64,000 bases of DNA from Pseudoalteromonas sp. R3 (GTDB lineage Bacteria > Pseudomonadota > Gammaproteobacteria > Enterobacterales > Alteromonadaceae). Each line of letters starts with the position of its first letter. The first letter of the stretch is position 1. The stretch is from contig NZ_CP034835.1 of NCBI RefSeq assembly GCF_004014715.1, positions 1,116,001-1,180,000 of the forward strand, read 5' to 3'. Below the pieces are notes generated by a model. The model ran no database searches and was not told the DNA's origin. It saw only the letters and a list, made by a program, of their open reading frames with translations. The translations under genes were made by a program, and so were the position numbers. Below are positions 45,101 through 54,365 of the stretch, piece by piece.

Positions 45101-45882
45101 AAGGGTCCCTTGATGGTTTATTGTTATTATTAACTGGGCAAGTGAATAACCGAAGTACATCAATAAGTTATATAAGTCACTCTACAGAGCAGTGTAACGA
45201 GAGCAATAAGGCGGGCAATTGAAAAAATATCAACTTGTCAAAGATTGTTTTGGAATATGGTATTCTTGTTTTGTTTTTGGGTGGTTTGATTGATCTTTAA
45301 ATAGAATGATTTAGCCGCCTTTTATTAATCACTTCATTGTGTTAGGTGTTTTATTTTTATTTCTGCTGTTTGTGCAAATATGTCTTAAAGTTGCATTAAT
45401 TACATCTTTAGTTTGTTTGAAATAAACAATCTGGTTAATGTTGTGTTTATTTGGTTTGTTTTTTGTGTTAATGGTGTTGCGGCTTTGGTGTGGTGATTTG
45501 AATCCATGTAAGTTAAAAAGTTTAACATCAGGAAGTAATGTATGGTCATATTCAACAAGCCTACAGTGTTATAAAGGTTTTGAAAAAGACCGATCTTGAA
45601 GACGATTTTGAAAGAGATTTTGAAAGACATCCAGCTTTAACTGTTTCAAATTTGGGTTTTTTTCGTCACTTCGAAATGGGTTTGAAAAAAGGGATTTGAA
45701 AGACACCCAGTCTTAATTGTTCCCCATTTGGGTTCTTTGGTTTACCACTGAATTATGGTCAGCATGAAAAACTGACTTAGTTGCGCTTATTGAGTTAGAC
45801 AGCAGAAATATCGCATAGTGCTTGTTACTGGTACGATGAGTTGTTACCCTCAAAGCAAATAATCATAATTCAAGGCTACATC
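45101..45882. other. AT-rich gap with REP-like words
   Basis: About 780 bp contain no convincing gene. A repeated pair, TTGAAAGACATCCAGC (about 45629) and TTGAAAGACACCCAGT (about 45697), followed by TTAA and a GTTTCAAATTTGGG-like tail, marks a duplicated REP-like unit of about 70 bp. The receptor promoter presumably lies near 45101-45250 on the minus strand. Confidence 0.5.
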
Positions 45883-46320
45883 ATGCAGGAATTTTTCGAG
45901 AAATTTGCAATTAATACCAAAATAAACGTGGTGTGGGGTGAAATGGATGCTTTGGGGCACGTCAATAATGTGTCTTACTTTCGTTACTTCGAAACCGCGC
46001 GAATTGATTTTTTGAAACAAACAGGGTTACTTTCTGTCTTATCAGAACCCACCCACAGCCCGGTACTGCGTGATACTTATGCGCAATATAAGCGACCCGT
46101 GACTTTTCCAGATACTTTGTATATTGGCTCATATATCACTGATATCAAAGAAGACCGCTTCACCATGCGTTACGAGGCGTTTAGTGAGTCCCAGCAGGCA
46201 ATATGCACAACAGGGTATGCGAATGTGGTGATGTTTAATATGAAAACAGGGCAAAAATCGCCCATTCCAGAGAGCATGTTGGCCGTATTAAAGCAATACG
46301 AGATGGACAGTGAGCAATAG
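45883..46320 (+). CDS. Acyl-CoA thioesterase, 4HBT hotdog fold
   Basis: This 145-residue protein starts at the ATG at 45883; a TTG 14 codons earlier is less likely. The hotdog signature VVWGEMDALGHVNNVSYFRYFETAR carries the catalytic aspartate and the N-terminal end of the central helix, as in YbgC/FadM-type thioesterases. It hydrolyses acyl-CoA or acyl-ACP thioesters. The desaturase gene follows in the same direction after 150 bp, which may mean a shared role in fatty-acid tailoring. Confidence 0.87.
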   Translation: MQEFFEKFAINTKINVVWGEMDALGHVNNVSYFRYFETARIDFLKQTGLLSVLSEPTHSPVLRDTYAQYKRPVTFPDTLYIGSYITDIKEDRFTMRYEAFSESQQAICTTGYANVVMFNMKTGQKSPIPESMLAVLKQYEMDSEQ

Positions 46321-46470
46321 AGCGAGTTTCTGTTTGCTATAAATGCACAGGTAGCCTGCGCTCGTTGTTTCTGACATGAGTGACAGTCAGGCGGACCTTG
46401 TGTACGGATGTCCCCAAAGTTCGCTGTCTGAGGTATGATTTTGGTATCAGCAAGTTAGCAAAAACGGTCT

Positions 46471-47463
46471 ATGTCAAAGTTAACCGCAAAACAAAACATA
46501 ACAGCGATAGTGACGGCGATTAAAGCAGAAGAGAAATCGCTCAGAGCGCGTTATCCTATACTTGAAAAGCAAAATGGCATAGCTATGGTTATTTTGCTGT
46601 TGTCATTATGTTCATTCACTGGGGCTGCTACGCTTTATTATTTTGCCGCTATTCCCGCGTGGTTGTGCATTCTTTTGGTAGCCTTTATTACTTCCATTAC
46701 ACATGAACTTGAGCATGACCTGATCCACAAGCTGTATTTTAGTAAACGTCCGCTTATACATAACTTTATGATGTTAGTCGTGTGGCTAATGCGACCAAAC
46801 ACTGTGAACCCCTGGTATCGCAGAAAAATTCATTTGCACCATCACAAAGTGTCTGGCACCCCACAAGACCTGGAAGAACGCTTAGTGGGTAATGGCATTA
46901 AATCTCCTTTTTTGAGAGCGCTCGTCATCACAGATGGTCTGCTAGGCTTATTGATTAATTCAAAGTGCTTTAGCAGGGAAATTCGCGACTTCAGGTTTTT
47001 TGAGGTCTTTAATGCCGGTTTTCCCATTGCGACGGCATACTTTGCGATTTTATACGGTGTAATCGCTTTTCATGTGCTGCAATTTGTTCATCCATTTGCA
47101 CTACCTAAGTGGGGAGTCGAGCTACTGGCGGTTGCAGAGTTCCTGATGGTGGTATTGATTGTGCCAAATATTGTCCGCTCGACGTCTCTCAACTTGATCA
47201 CATCTTCAATGCATTATTATGGTGGAGTGAGCAATGTGCTAGAGCAAACGCACGTGATCACCAGTCGCTGGTTCGTACCATTTCAACTCTTTTGTTTTGA
47301 TTTTGGCCGTACACACACAATTCATCACTTTGTGCCGAATCAGCCCTTTTATATTCGGCAATTAATAAGCAAAAAAATACGGCCCATTATGGCGCTACAT
47401 GGAGTACGTTTTGACGACTTACAAAGCTTGAAACGTGCAAATCATTACCCAACACCTGAATAG
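46471..47463 (+). CDS. Membrane fatty-acid desaturase/hydroxylase-like protein
   Basis: This 330-residue protein has three histidine boxes of the membrane di-iron superfamily: HELEHDLIH, HLHHHK and HTIHHFVP. Four membrane helices are placed around them. Such enzymes introduce double bonds or hydroxyls in acyl chains at the inner membrane. The exact position or substrate is not visible. Confidence 0.85.
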   Translation: MSKLTAKQNITAIVTAIKAEEKSLRARYPILEKQNGIAMVILLLSLCSFTGAATLYYFAAIPAWLCILLVAFITSITHELEHDLIHKLYFSKRPLIHNFMMLVVWLMRPNTVNPWYRRKIHLHHHKVSGTPQDLEERLVGNGIKSPFLRALVITDGLLGLLINSKCFSREIRDFRFFEVFNAGFPIATAYFAILYGVIAFHVLQFVHPFALPKWGVELLAVAEFLMVVLIVPNIVRSTSLNLITSSMHYYGGVSNVLEQTHVITSRWFVPFQLFCFDFGRTHTIHHFVPNQPFYIRQLISKKIRPIMALHGVRFDDLQSLKRANHYPTPE

Positions 47464-47585
47464 TTAAATTAAACCAGAGACACCCAGTCGAACGGTGCTT
47501 ATACAAGGCTGTGTCAAACTGAAAGGCTTACAAACATGGTGGAGATATGCCTGGTCACAATGTTGGGGGAAACAAGGAAACTTCA

Positions 47586-48194
47586 ATGCAAAAAGTTATA
47601 GCATTAGTAATCATTACTCTAATTTCAGCTTTTGCTAAAAGCTCAAGTAGAGATCTATCACCGGAAGAAATAGCTTATCTAGATATTAAACAGTTGGCTG
47701 AAGCCGTTGAGCTTTACCATCGTGAATTCGGTAGTTATCCAACTAATGAACAAGGATTAGGTGTGTTGGCTCAGGAAGTACTTATCAGTAAAAGTTGCCC
47801 TTGTAAAAAAGAAAAGATTATCAATGACCTACCTGAAGACCCCTGGGGTAGGGATTATTTATACCTATCACCAGGTAAAAACAACCCGGAAGGATTTGAT
47901 ATATGGACATATGGTAAAGATGGACTGCCTGGCGGTACTGGTGCTAACAGAGGATGCGGGAACTGGGGTGAGCTTGAATGCGGGCTAAAAGAACAACATG
48001 GTTTCCAGGCGCTTTTTATTTTGCTGATATTAACAGGCTTCGGAGTAGGCCTTCCACCTTACATTGCCGGTGTATTTCTGGCTTACAGAAAAGGAAATTC
48101 AATCGAAAAATCATTGGTTGGCTACCACCTGGGAGTGCTTTGCTACTTTGTTCTGTTGGTATTTTTGCTCGCAGTTGCTTCTGTTATCCTTTAG
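47586..48194 (+). CDS. GspG-like pseudopilin domain fused to membrane helices
   Basis: This 202-residue protein starts at 47586 with AAGGAAAC before it. The middle part matches the C-terminal half of type II secretion major pseudopilin GspG: AVELYHREFGSYPTNEQGLGVL, LPEDPWGRDYLYLSPG and GFDIWTYGKDG. The typical prepilin cleavage motif (GFTLIE) is absent and the N terminus looks like a plain signal peptide. Two hydrophobic segments (about 145-165 and 180-200) have been added at the C terminus. It is therefore not a normal pseudopilin, and no other gsp gene is nearby. Confidence 0.75.
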   Translation: MQKVIALVIITLISAFAKSSSRDLSPEEIAYLDIKQLAEAVELYHREFGSYPTNEQGLGVLAQEVLISKSCPCKKEKIINDLPEDPWGRDYLYLSPGKNNPEGFDIWTYGKDGLPGGTGANRGCGNWGELECGLKEQHGFQALFILLILTGFGVGLPPYIAGVFLAYRKGNSIEKSLVGYHLGVLCYFVLLVFLLAVASVIL

Positions 48195-48654
48195 ATACAG
48201 TGGTGTAAGTGGAATAAAGACACCCAATTGAACCGTGTTTTTCGAATGGCAGCTAGTTTCAAGTTGAAAGACCTTCAAGCTTGGTAATTGGATATCCGAG
48301 CAAAGTTGCACCCAGCGTAATCAGTTCTTTTCCCATTGAGGTTGCAGCCAACCTCAAGTGACTGAGATTGGACGATCAAGCTTTGAAGTGGATGCCCAAA
48401 CAAATCCTTTTGGACGAAGAATGGTTAACGGTAGAAAGTCATCAGAATTATTTGAGTTTCATTCAGGATAACGGCGTACTGGATAAGCTGAGCGCATTTC
48501 TTTGCGTACTGCCAGTAATCAAGTATTTTGATAAGGTCGAGATTTAAGTATTGTCGCAAATACGAATGTGGCACGTTACACAGTGCTGCACTCGATAAAT
48601 TTACCCAGCGTGCTCTATTTATCGGTGAGCGCGCACTAAATGCAAGGAGAGAGT
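48195..48654. repeat. Non-coding gap with REP-like words
   Basis: Contains GACACCCAATTGAACCGTG near 48219 and GAAGTGGATGCCCAAACAAA near 48384, both versions of the local repeat family. I see no gene. Confidence 0.5.
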
Positions 48655-49038
48655 ATGAGGTTAATCCTAATAACCCTGATTGCAATGATGTTTGCTAATC
48701 ATTGCATAGCGAGTGAAGAGAGCGAGTTACGCGATAAAGGCGTTGAAGCCGCATCAAAAGGGAACTTTAACTCTGCAGCAAAATACCTGGGAAAAAGTGC
48801 AAGGCTCGGTTTTTATACCGCTCAAGTAGAGTTTGCCTATCTATTGGAATCAAGCCCTGAACCAATTCAAAATAAAGTTGAGTCTTATGCTTGGTATGGC
48901 GTTGTTTTATCCAGAAATGGCACCGATACTGACTTTGCAAAAGAAAGGTTAGCTAGCTTAACTAAAGCAATGAAAAAGGCAGAGTTAGCTCAAGCAAAAG
49001 AAATCGCTGCAAAGTATATTAAGCTGTATACAAAGTAG
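48655..49038 (+). CDS. Secreted Sel1-like repeat protein
   Basis: This 127-residue protein starts at 48655 with AAGGAGAG before it. A signal peptide ends near HCIAS. The mature part has one to two Sel1/TPR-like helix pairs: GVEAASKGNFNSAAKYLGKSA, GFYTAQVEFAYLLE and KVESYAWYGV. Such proteins mediate protein contacts in the periplasm. Function is unknown. Confidence 0.7.
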   Translation: MRLILITLIAMMFANHCIASEESELRDKGVEAASKGNFNSAAKYLGKSARLGFYTAQVEFAYLLESSPEPIQNKVESYAWYGVVLSRNGTDTDFAKERLASLTKAMKKAELAQAKEIAAKYIKLYTK

Positions 49039-49146
49039 AGATTTAACAAGCTTCGTTGCTACAATGGGCAAATACAGAGGCAACGACTCCTGATGTTGCT
49101 ACGCTTTGAAGTTGGCGCACTATATTAACCAAAGGTGTTTCGGTGT

Positions 49147-49548
49147 ATGAAACTGGTATCAGTCGTATTAGCTGTGTTGATATTGTATGTTTTTATTGAA
49201 TCACAACAGTGTGATTCAACCTGTCAAGCTAGCAGGGCGACCAGTTCGTTTTTAGGTAAAAGCCAATCTAGTCAGCAGGTTATTGATTTCTTAAACGAAT
49301 ATAAGGGTGAAGCGCCGGGAGCTGCTATCTATGGTGAGTTCGTAAACTGGGGTATCAGAAACTCCAACAAATTTGTAGAGATCACAAATCATCCGAATAC
49401 CACTAAAAGAAATTTGGAGCTTATAGCTTATGCCATTGCTGACTATGGTAATCATGCAAAGTGGTGTGAAATATATAGTGATTTGACAGTAAAAGAAAAT
49501 GATCAGTATATTCGATCACGGTTACTTGGCTGTAATTATAAGTTGTAA
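49147..49548 (+). CDS. Hypothetical secreted or membrane-anchored protein
   Basis: A 133-residue protein starting at 49147, with an N-terminal hydrophobic segment VVLAVLILYVF and cysteine residues at the front and back of the mature part. No domain is recognised. The RBS AAAGGTG is not ideal. It follows the Sel1-like gene on the same strand. Confidence 0.6.
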   Translation: MKLVSVVLAVLILYVFIESQQCDSTCQASRATSSFLGKSQSSQQVIDFLNEYKGEAPGAAIYGEFVNWGIRNSNKFVEITNHPNTTKRNLELIAYAIADYGNHAKWCEIYSDLTVKENDQYIRSRLLGCNYKL

Positions 49549-49602
49549 ATCAACCAAAAATTACCAGTCAAAGTGTTGTTGCGCTAAAAAAGCGGAGGGG
49601 TG

Positions 49603-49902
49603 TTGCTTTATCTTTTATTAGCTTTTCTATCAATAATATCAGTAGCGATAGGTTTCTACTTAGAAATTCTGGACGGCAATCTTACACACTTAAAGTGTGA
49701 TCGAGAGCCTGTTGCTGGTGTGGCTATAATGCCAACATTTCCAGTTGTGCCTGCAATACACTTCGGCACGGCATATGGCTTAAACCTGCTGTATATTAAT
49801 GCAGGCTGGTACGTGATTTTTGCTTACTTGATTGGCTCGATTCTTTGTAGGTCTTTGTCAATTCGTAAGCTCAAAAGGGAATTTTCACGACTAAACAAGT
49901 AA
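49603..49902 (+). CDS. Small hypothetical membrane protein
   Basis: About 99 residues with two or three hydrophobic helices (YLLLAFLSIISVAIGFYL, and INAGWYVIFAYLIGSIL). The strong GGAGG favours TTG at 49603 over GTG at 49600. Its C-terminal 36 codons plus the following non-coding DNA are duplicated at 50167. Unknown function. Confidence 0.6.
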   Translation: MLYLLLAFLSIISVAIGFYLEILDGNLTHLKCDREPVAGVAIMPTFPVVPAIHFGTAYGLNLLYINAGWYVIFAYLIGSILCRSLSIRKLKREFSRLNK

Positions 49903-50437
49903 CCAGCCAACGTTTAAAAAACACTCAAACTGAAAGGCCAATACAGAGGCACCCGCTGATTCCGTTCCTTTCTCATTGACGTTACTGTCAATCTGAATCC
50001 GTCTAGTTTGGATAAATAAGCTTTGAAGTGGTAAGTTTGTTGGAATGGGTGTCCGAACAAAGCCCCACTGAGATTGGACGATCAATCTTTGAAGTGGATG
50101 TCCAAACAAAGCTAGCAGCCGTTCTGCTCCGCAACAATTTAGGGTGGGTGTCCTTGGTTCCTGTTTTTAATGCAGGCTGGTACGTGATTTTTGCTTACTT
50201 GATGGGCTCGATTCTTTATAGGTCTTTGTCAATTCGTAAGCTCAAAAGGGAATTTTCACGACTAAACAAGTAACCAGCCAACGTTTAAAAAACACTCAAA
50301 CTGAAAGGCCAATACAGAGGCACCCAGCTAATTCCGCTCCTCTCTCATCGACGTAACAGCCAATCTGAATCTGCCCAATTTGGGTTAATAAGCTTTGAAG
50401 TGGCAAGTTTGTTGGAATGGGTGTCCGAACAAAGCCT
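49796..50437. repeat. Direct duplication of about 270 bp
   Basis: The segment 49796-50065 recurs at 50167-50437 with about 371-372 bp offset and only scattered differences. It covers the gene 3' end, AACCAGCCAACG, CCAATACAGAGGCACCC and a final GGTGTCCGAACAAAGCC. Confidence 0.85.
50160..50273 (+). pseudogene. Duplicated 3' fragment of the small membrane-protein gene
   Basis: The fragment encodes NAGWYVIFAYLMGSILYRS and the same KREFSRLNK end as the gene at 49603-49902, without its N-terminal part. The longer open frame that reaches back to 50028 consists of repeat DNA in its first half and probably is not a gene. Confidence 0.65.
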
Positions 50438-50458
50438 TTAGCTTTTAACTGAACAGTT

Positions 50459-51145
50459 TTATGAACCGAAAAATGTATTTAATATTATTTTTTCTTGTGG
50501 GTCAAAATACATAATGATGCAAGTGTCAACATCAATTGAGTACCACTTATCATCTCCATCCTGTATGAATAAGTCACATATATCGATTTTACCGATATAT
50601 TTAAAAGGTCGACCATCTTCAGTAAGAGGTATTGATATGTTATCTAAACCTTGAGTAGTGGGAAAAGTGTCAAAAATGTCCTCATAGGGAGTGTGAAAAT
50701 ATTCAAAAACTCGCTCTTCATTAACAAGTTTTCTATGCTCTTTCATTTTGCGGTATTGAAGCTTTAATTTTTGAAACTCTTCTTCTAAGTCATTTGATAG
50801 ATTATTTAAATAACTTTCCACGCCACCAAAAGTTTCTTTGTAGTCACTATGTGTATTGATGTATTTTTTTTGGAAAAAATTAAAATCAGTTAAGAGAGAC
50901 AGCTTATTATCTATTAACTTGTAAGCTATCCAGTTAGTTCTGCAATAATAATTGTGGAATTTTTTTGTTTCTAAACCCAAACAATCAAATGGCTCCAAAG
51001 GCAAAACAAAGTGTAACTTGCCTTGTTCACCTTTTAAAAAGTCTTCCACATCTACAGAGAGTAAAGGTAGTAAGAATTCGGCATGCTCTTCAACTTTTTC
51101 ATAGAAGACATCTTCAACATTTGGAAAAAATGAATTTTTACTCAT
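50459..51145 (-). CDS. Hypothetical protein, cassette-like
   Basis: A 228-residue acidic soluble protein starting at 51145 behind AGGATAG. A helical, charged middle part (YLNNLSNDLEEEFQKLKL) may be a coiled coil. The end contains YSIDVDTCIIMYFDPQE. I do not recognise a family. It is AT-rich and lies on the minus strand, downstream of the small acidic gene near the copy-B attI-like segment, so it may be a cassette in a second inverted array. Confidence 0.6.
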   Translation of the reverse strand: MSKNSFFPNVEDVFYEKVEEHAEFLLPLLSVDVEDFLKGEQGKLHFVLPLEPFDCLGLETKKFHNYYCRTNWIAYKLIDNKLSLLTDFNFFQKKYINTHSDYKETFGGVESYLNNLSNDLEEEFQKLKLQYRKMKEHRKLVNEERVFEYFHTPYEDIFDTFPTTQGLDNISIPLTEDGRPFKYIGKIDICDLFIQDGDDKWYSIDVDTCIIMYFDPQEKIILNTFFGS

Positions 51146-51197
51146 ATCTATCCTAGAAAGCCAACTGTTTTTTGTCCGCACTTTTTAATTTGCCTTG

Positions 51198-51407
51198 TTA
51201 TGTGTACTTTAGCTCTATAATTTCCAGAGCTTCAACTTTAAGGCTAACAGTTTTATTTTTTGCATCTGTAACTTGAGCACAACATTCAGGATCATCAGAG
51301 TCAAACCATTCGAGGTGAGTCATAACCTCCATTGCGTTAGCTAACACAACATTTTCGGTTTCGTCCTCATAAACGATGCAAATAGGATATTCTGGAGAGT
51401 TTTCCAA
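51198..51407 (-). CDS. Small acidic hypothetical protein
   Basis: A 69-residue acidic protein (VMTHLEWFDSDDPECC), probably starting at TTG 51407. Small acidic proteins like this often are immunity or antitoxin-like, but no evidence beyond size and charge exists. It begins about 20 nt from copy B of the attI-like segment, just as the 130-residue cassette gene does next to copy A. Confidence 0.5.
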   Translation of the reverse strand: MENSPEYPICIVYEDETENVVLANAMEVMTHLEWFDSDDPECCAQVTDAKNKTVSLKVEALEIIELKYT

Positions 51408-51425
51408 TGCTCAATTGTCCTTGTA

Positions 51426-51608
51426 CACATAACAATTTATTCTACCCCAACATGTCGGAACGTAAACCGACAAAACGGGCTGTATTACATAACCTTATGA
51501 TCCCACGGAATAAACTCAAAGTAAACAATCTGTTGCAACTGTCAAAGTCACATCTGTGTCGCATTTGGATAAATTGGGGCGTAATAATGTTATTGGACAA
51601 CAGCCCTA
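51426..51608. repeat. attI-like segment, copy B (inverted)
   Basis: The reverse complement begins GGGCTGTTGTCCAATAACA and ends TAGAATAAATTGTTATGTG, matching copy A at 35079-35262. Shared parts include TTGTTTACTTTGAGTTT and CAGCCCGTTTTGTCGG; the middle stretch differs. The remainder of the gap 51609-51892 shows no gene; GGGCGTTATAA near 51857 may be a lone attC-type end. Confidence 0.75.
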
Positions 51609-51892
51609 AAAATGTTTAGGCATCCGGTATCGAACTTACCGGATAAAGCACTTATAAAAACCGCAGGTACCCAACTGGAACCTGTTAATAACCGCAGACC
51701 AACCGAAAATAGTGCTGGTTCAATTCAGAAATGAAGGTTTACTAAAGGGTAGTTTTGGAGAAGAAAAAGCTCAGCTCTGACATGGTTAATTCAAGTAATA
51801 GTGCGTGTCTACTAAACATACTAAACACAGATTTGTCTACCAAACACACCTTAACTGGGCGTTATAAATAAAAAGATAAGTTCAAGAGGGTA

Positions 51893-51921
51893 AAGCCACC
51901 TGTCACACCGGTGGCTTTTTT
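51893..51921. terminator. Terminator hairpin after the ABC permease gene
   Basis: AAGCCACC (51893-51900) pairs with GGTGGCTT (51910-51917). On the plus strand it runs into six Ts; on the minus strand it lies just past the permease stop with only a short T run, so it may serve both sides. Confidence 0.6.
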
Positions 51922-51925
51922 GTGG

Positions 51926-54364
51926 TTAGTCGCTGCCGCGTAGTGAATAGATCACTCGGTTGCGGATCAGCGGGCTGCTTGCATAGATAGCAGACAACAC
52001 AGATGTGCTTACAATCACCAGCAATGACAGCAGTACGCTGACTATATCCAGCTCTACAAAGTAAGTGCTGTGGTTGCTCAGGTAATAGTAAATCCCAACC
52101 AGGCCAAGCAGTGCTATCACGATACCGCTCAGCAGAGGTGTCATCGCATCTTTCAACAGGAGTGAGATGATACGATTTGGCGCGGCACCAATGGCCATGC
52201 GCACGCCTAGCTCAAACTTACGCAGTGTCACACTGTAGCTGAACATACCGTACAGACCAATGGCTGCGAGCAGGATAGACAAGACACCCAGCGAAGCTGA
52301 GATCCAGGCAAAGATGCGATCCAGTGCCAGTTTCTGGTCATGGATGCTGGTCATGTCATAGGCGTCGTACAGATATACCTGAGAGTGTACCTGCTCTGCC
52401 AGCTGGTTGTATTCCAGGACACTGACACGGTTGTTTGGCTTATACTTCACCATAAAGCTGGCCGCCGAGATGCTTGGAATATAAAAGCGCGGGCTGTTTT
52501 CCTGTGCAGGTACCTGCATATCTTCAACGATACCCACGATAATGTAAGGGTCTTTTTGACGAGGTAAATACACAGGGCGGTCAAGCACGTTACCACTTGG
52601 GTCAATTTGCTCGGCCATAGTGCGGTTGATGATCGCAACCTTCTGGCGATTGGCGACATCTTCTGCGGTAAAGTTACGGCCCTGATGCATTGGCAAACCA
52701 ATTAAAGGTACGTATTGCTCATCAATGAGTGCCACTCCCGGGCTGATGCGGTCACCACCGCCTTGCTCCGTGGTTACCGCTATGGTCCATTCCATGTTTT
52801 TAGTGCGAGCCATAGGTGCATTTGATCCTATGCTGACTTCAGCAACCGACGGATGTGTGGCAATTTTGTCTTTCAGATCCTGTACCAGGCTCATCCATTG
52901 CTCACGGGTTTGCAGGTCGACTCCACCTAGTTCCATAGACACATAGGCAACCTGTTCAGATTCAAATCCAAGTGGGCGCTGGATATTGTCTAACGCTTTG
53001 CTCAGCACATAGGCATTACAGGTTACCAGCAGGGCGCTGAGGGCTACCTGGCTGGCCATCAGGGTCGTGCGCAGGCTTCTTGAAATTTGCAGGCCGCTGC
53101 CTTTACCACTGGTTTGAATGGCACCCGCCAGAGCACGGTACTTGATCTGTTGTGTGGTAATGGTGGCAAACGCAAACGCCAGTAACCAGGCAACCGCAAA
53201 TGAGAAGACCACAGTTGCCACATTCAGGTGTAGCTCTGCGACGCGCGGAATATGGTTTTGTGCAAAGCTGACCAGCAGATTGTTTGCAATCAAAGTGATC
53301 ACGACAGAGAAAACCGCCGCGGCTGTCATTACCAGGCCAATTTCAGCCAGAATCGCAGAGAAAATATGACGCTTGTTGGCGCCCAGAGCGGCCTGAATAC
53401 TGAATTTACGATGGTTATTGGCTGCACGGGCAAGTACCAGGTTGGTCACGTTAACCGCCGCAATCAACAGCAGGATGATCATACCCGCCAGCATCAGTAA
53501 GGTTTGAGAGCGGGTATCACCCAAAATGACCGTTTCAAACTTTTCTAAAGTAACGTCAATTTTGCGCGATTCAAAGTAAGCCACACCTGCGTTCTCAGCG
53601 CGGAACTTGGCATTAATGGCGTTGCTCAGTACCAGTTCAGCCTGTTTAGGTGACTGATCTGCCTGCAACTTAGCGACCATAAAGATATCGATGAAGAACA
53701 GTCCCCAGTCGGTATCGTCTTTTTCACTGACCGGGTTGAAGTCCCATGGCATCCACACCTGTGTTTTATTGTCGACCGACATTAACTGCGGCTCAACGAA
53801 TTGAGGGCTGGTCACACCAATTACCGAGAACTTAGTGCCTTGAATTTCCAGAGTCTGGCCCAGTACATCCTGGCTGCCGGCATAAAAGTCCTGCCAGAAA
53901 TCATAGCTGATCACGGCAACCGGGTTGTGGCTGTCTTTACGTTCAGTGTCCTGAAAGCCACGACCCAGCGCATATTCAGCCGCCAGCAATTGCATGAACT
54001 CCGGGCCTGTGTATGCCGCTTTGAGTTTGCTTTTGCTCGGGTCGTTTTGCAGTATTTCTTCACCATATTTGATAAAGGTGTGCTGCTCAAAGAGCTCTGC
54101 GGAGTTGGCCATTTCGCGCAACCCCGGGTAGTTCTGGGCATTGGCGAATTTAAGCTTGCCATCGTCGGTATGACGCCAGTTACTGATCACCAGTCGTGAT
54201 TGATCCGGATAGGGCAAAGGTTCGAAGCTCAACAGGTAGTTGAGGTTAAAGATGGACGACAGGGCACCTAAGGTGATCCCTAAGGTCAGCACTATGGTGA
54301 TAAAATAACCTGGTGCACGCAGCAGGTTATTCAGCGCGTTGCGCAGATTCTTTTTGAATAACAT
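51926..54364 (-). CDS. ABC transporter permease, MacB/FtsX-like
   Basis: An 812-residue permease starting at 54364 (GGAGG 9 nt upstream, 1 nt after the ATPase stop); an upstream in-frame start overlapping the ATPase gene is unlikely. Eight membrane segments fall in two halves, each with a MacB-type periplasmic domain and an FtsX repeat (GMIILLLIAAVNVTNLVLAR; ELGVRMAIGAAPNRI). The architecture is that of the YknZ/MacB-type permeases of tripartite exporters. It works with the ATPase and adaptor and may export the NRPS product. Confidence 0.88.
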   Translation of the reverse strand: MLFKKNLRNALNNLLRAPGYFITIVLTLGITLGALSSIFNLNYLLSFEPLPYPDQSRLVISNWRHTDDGKLKFANAQNYPGLREMANSAELFEQHTFIKYGEEILQNDPSKSKLKAAYTGPEFMQLLAAEYALGRGFQDTERKDSHNPVAVISYDFWQDFYAGSQDVLGQTLEIQGTKFSVIGVTSPQFVEPQLMSVDNKTQVWMPWDFNPVSEKDDTDWGLFFIDIFMVAKLQADQSPKQAELVLSNAINAKFRAENAGVAYFESRKIDVTLEKFETVILGDTRSQTLLMLAGMIILLLIAAVNVTNLVLARAANNHRKFSIQAALGANKRHIFSAILAEIGLVMTAAAVFSVVITLIANNLLVSFAQNHIPRVAELHLNVATVVFSFAVAWLLAFAFATITTQQIKYRALAGAIQTSGKGSGLQISRSLRTTLMASQVALSALLVTCNAYVLSKALDNIQRPLGFESEQVAYVSMELGGVDLQTREQWMSLVQDLKDKIATHPSVAEVSIGSNAPMARTKNMEWTIAVTTEQGGGDRISPGVALIDEQYVPLIGLPMHQGRNFTAEDVANRQKVAIINRTMAEQIDPSGNVLDRPVYLPRQKDPYIIVGIVEDMQVPAQENSPRFYIPSISAASFMVKYKPNNRVSVLEYNQLAEQVHSQVYLYDAYDMTSIHDQKLALDRIFAWISASLGVLSILLAAIGLYGMFSYSVTLRKFELGVRMAIGAAPNRIISLLLKDAMTPLLSGIVIALLGLVGIYYYLSNHSTYFVELDIVSVLLSLLVIVSTSVLSAIYASSPLIRNRVIYSLRGSD

Positions 54365-54365
54365 A

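Noticed and set aside
45400..45630. 76-codon minus-strand frame
   Set aside because: Low-complexity AT-rich repeat translation with no ribosome site.
51840..51870. attC site ending GGGCGTTATAA
   Set aside because: Only the right end resembles attC; the upstream part shows direct rather than inverted pairing, so it is mentioned only in passing.
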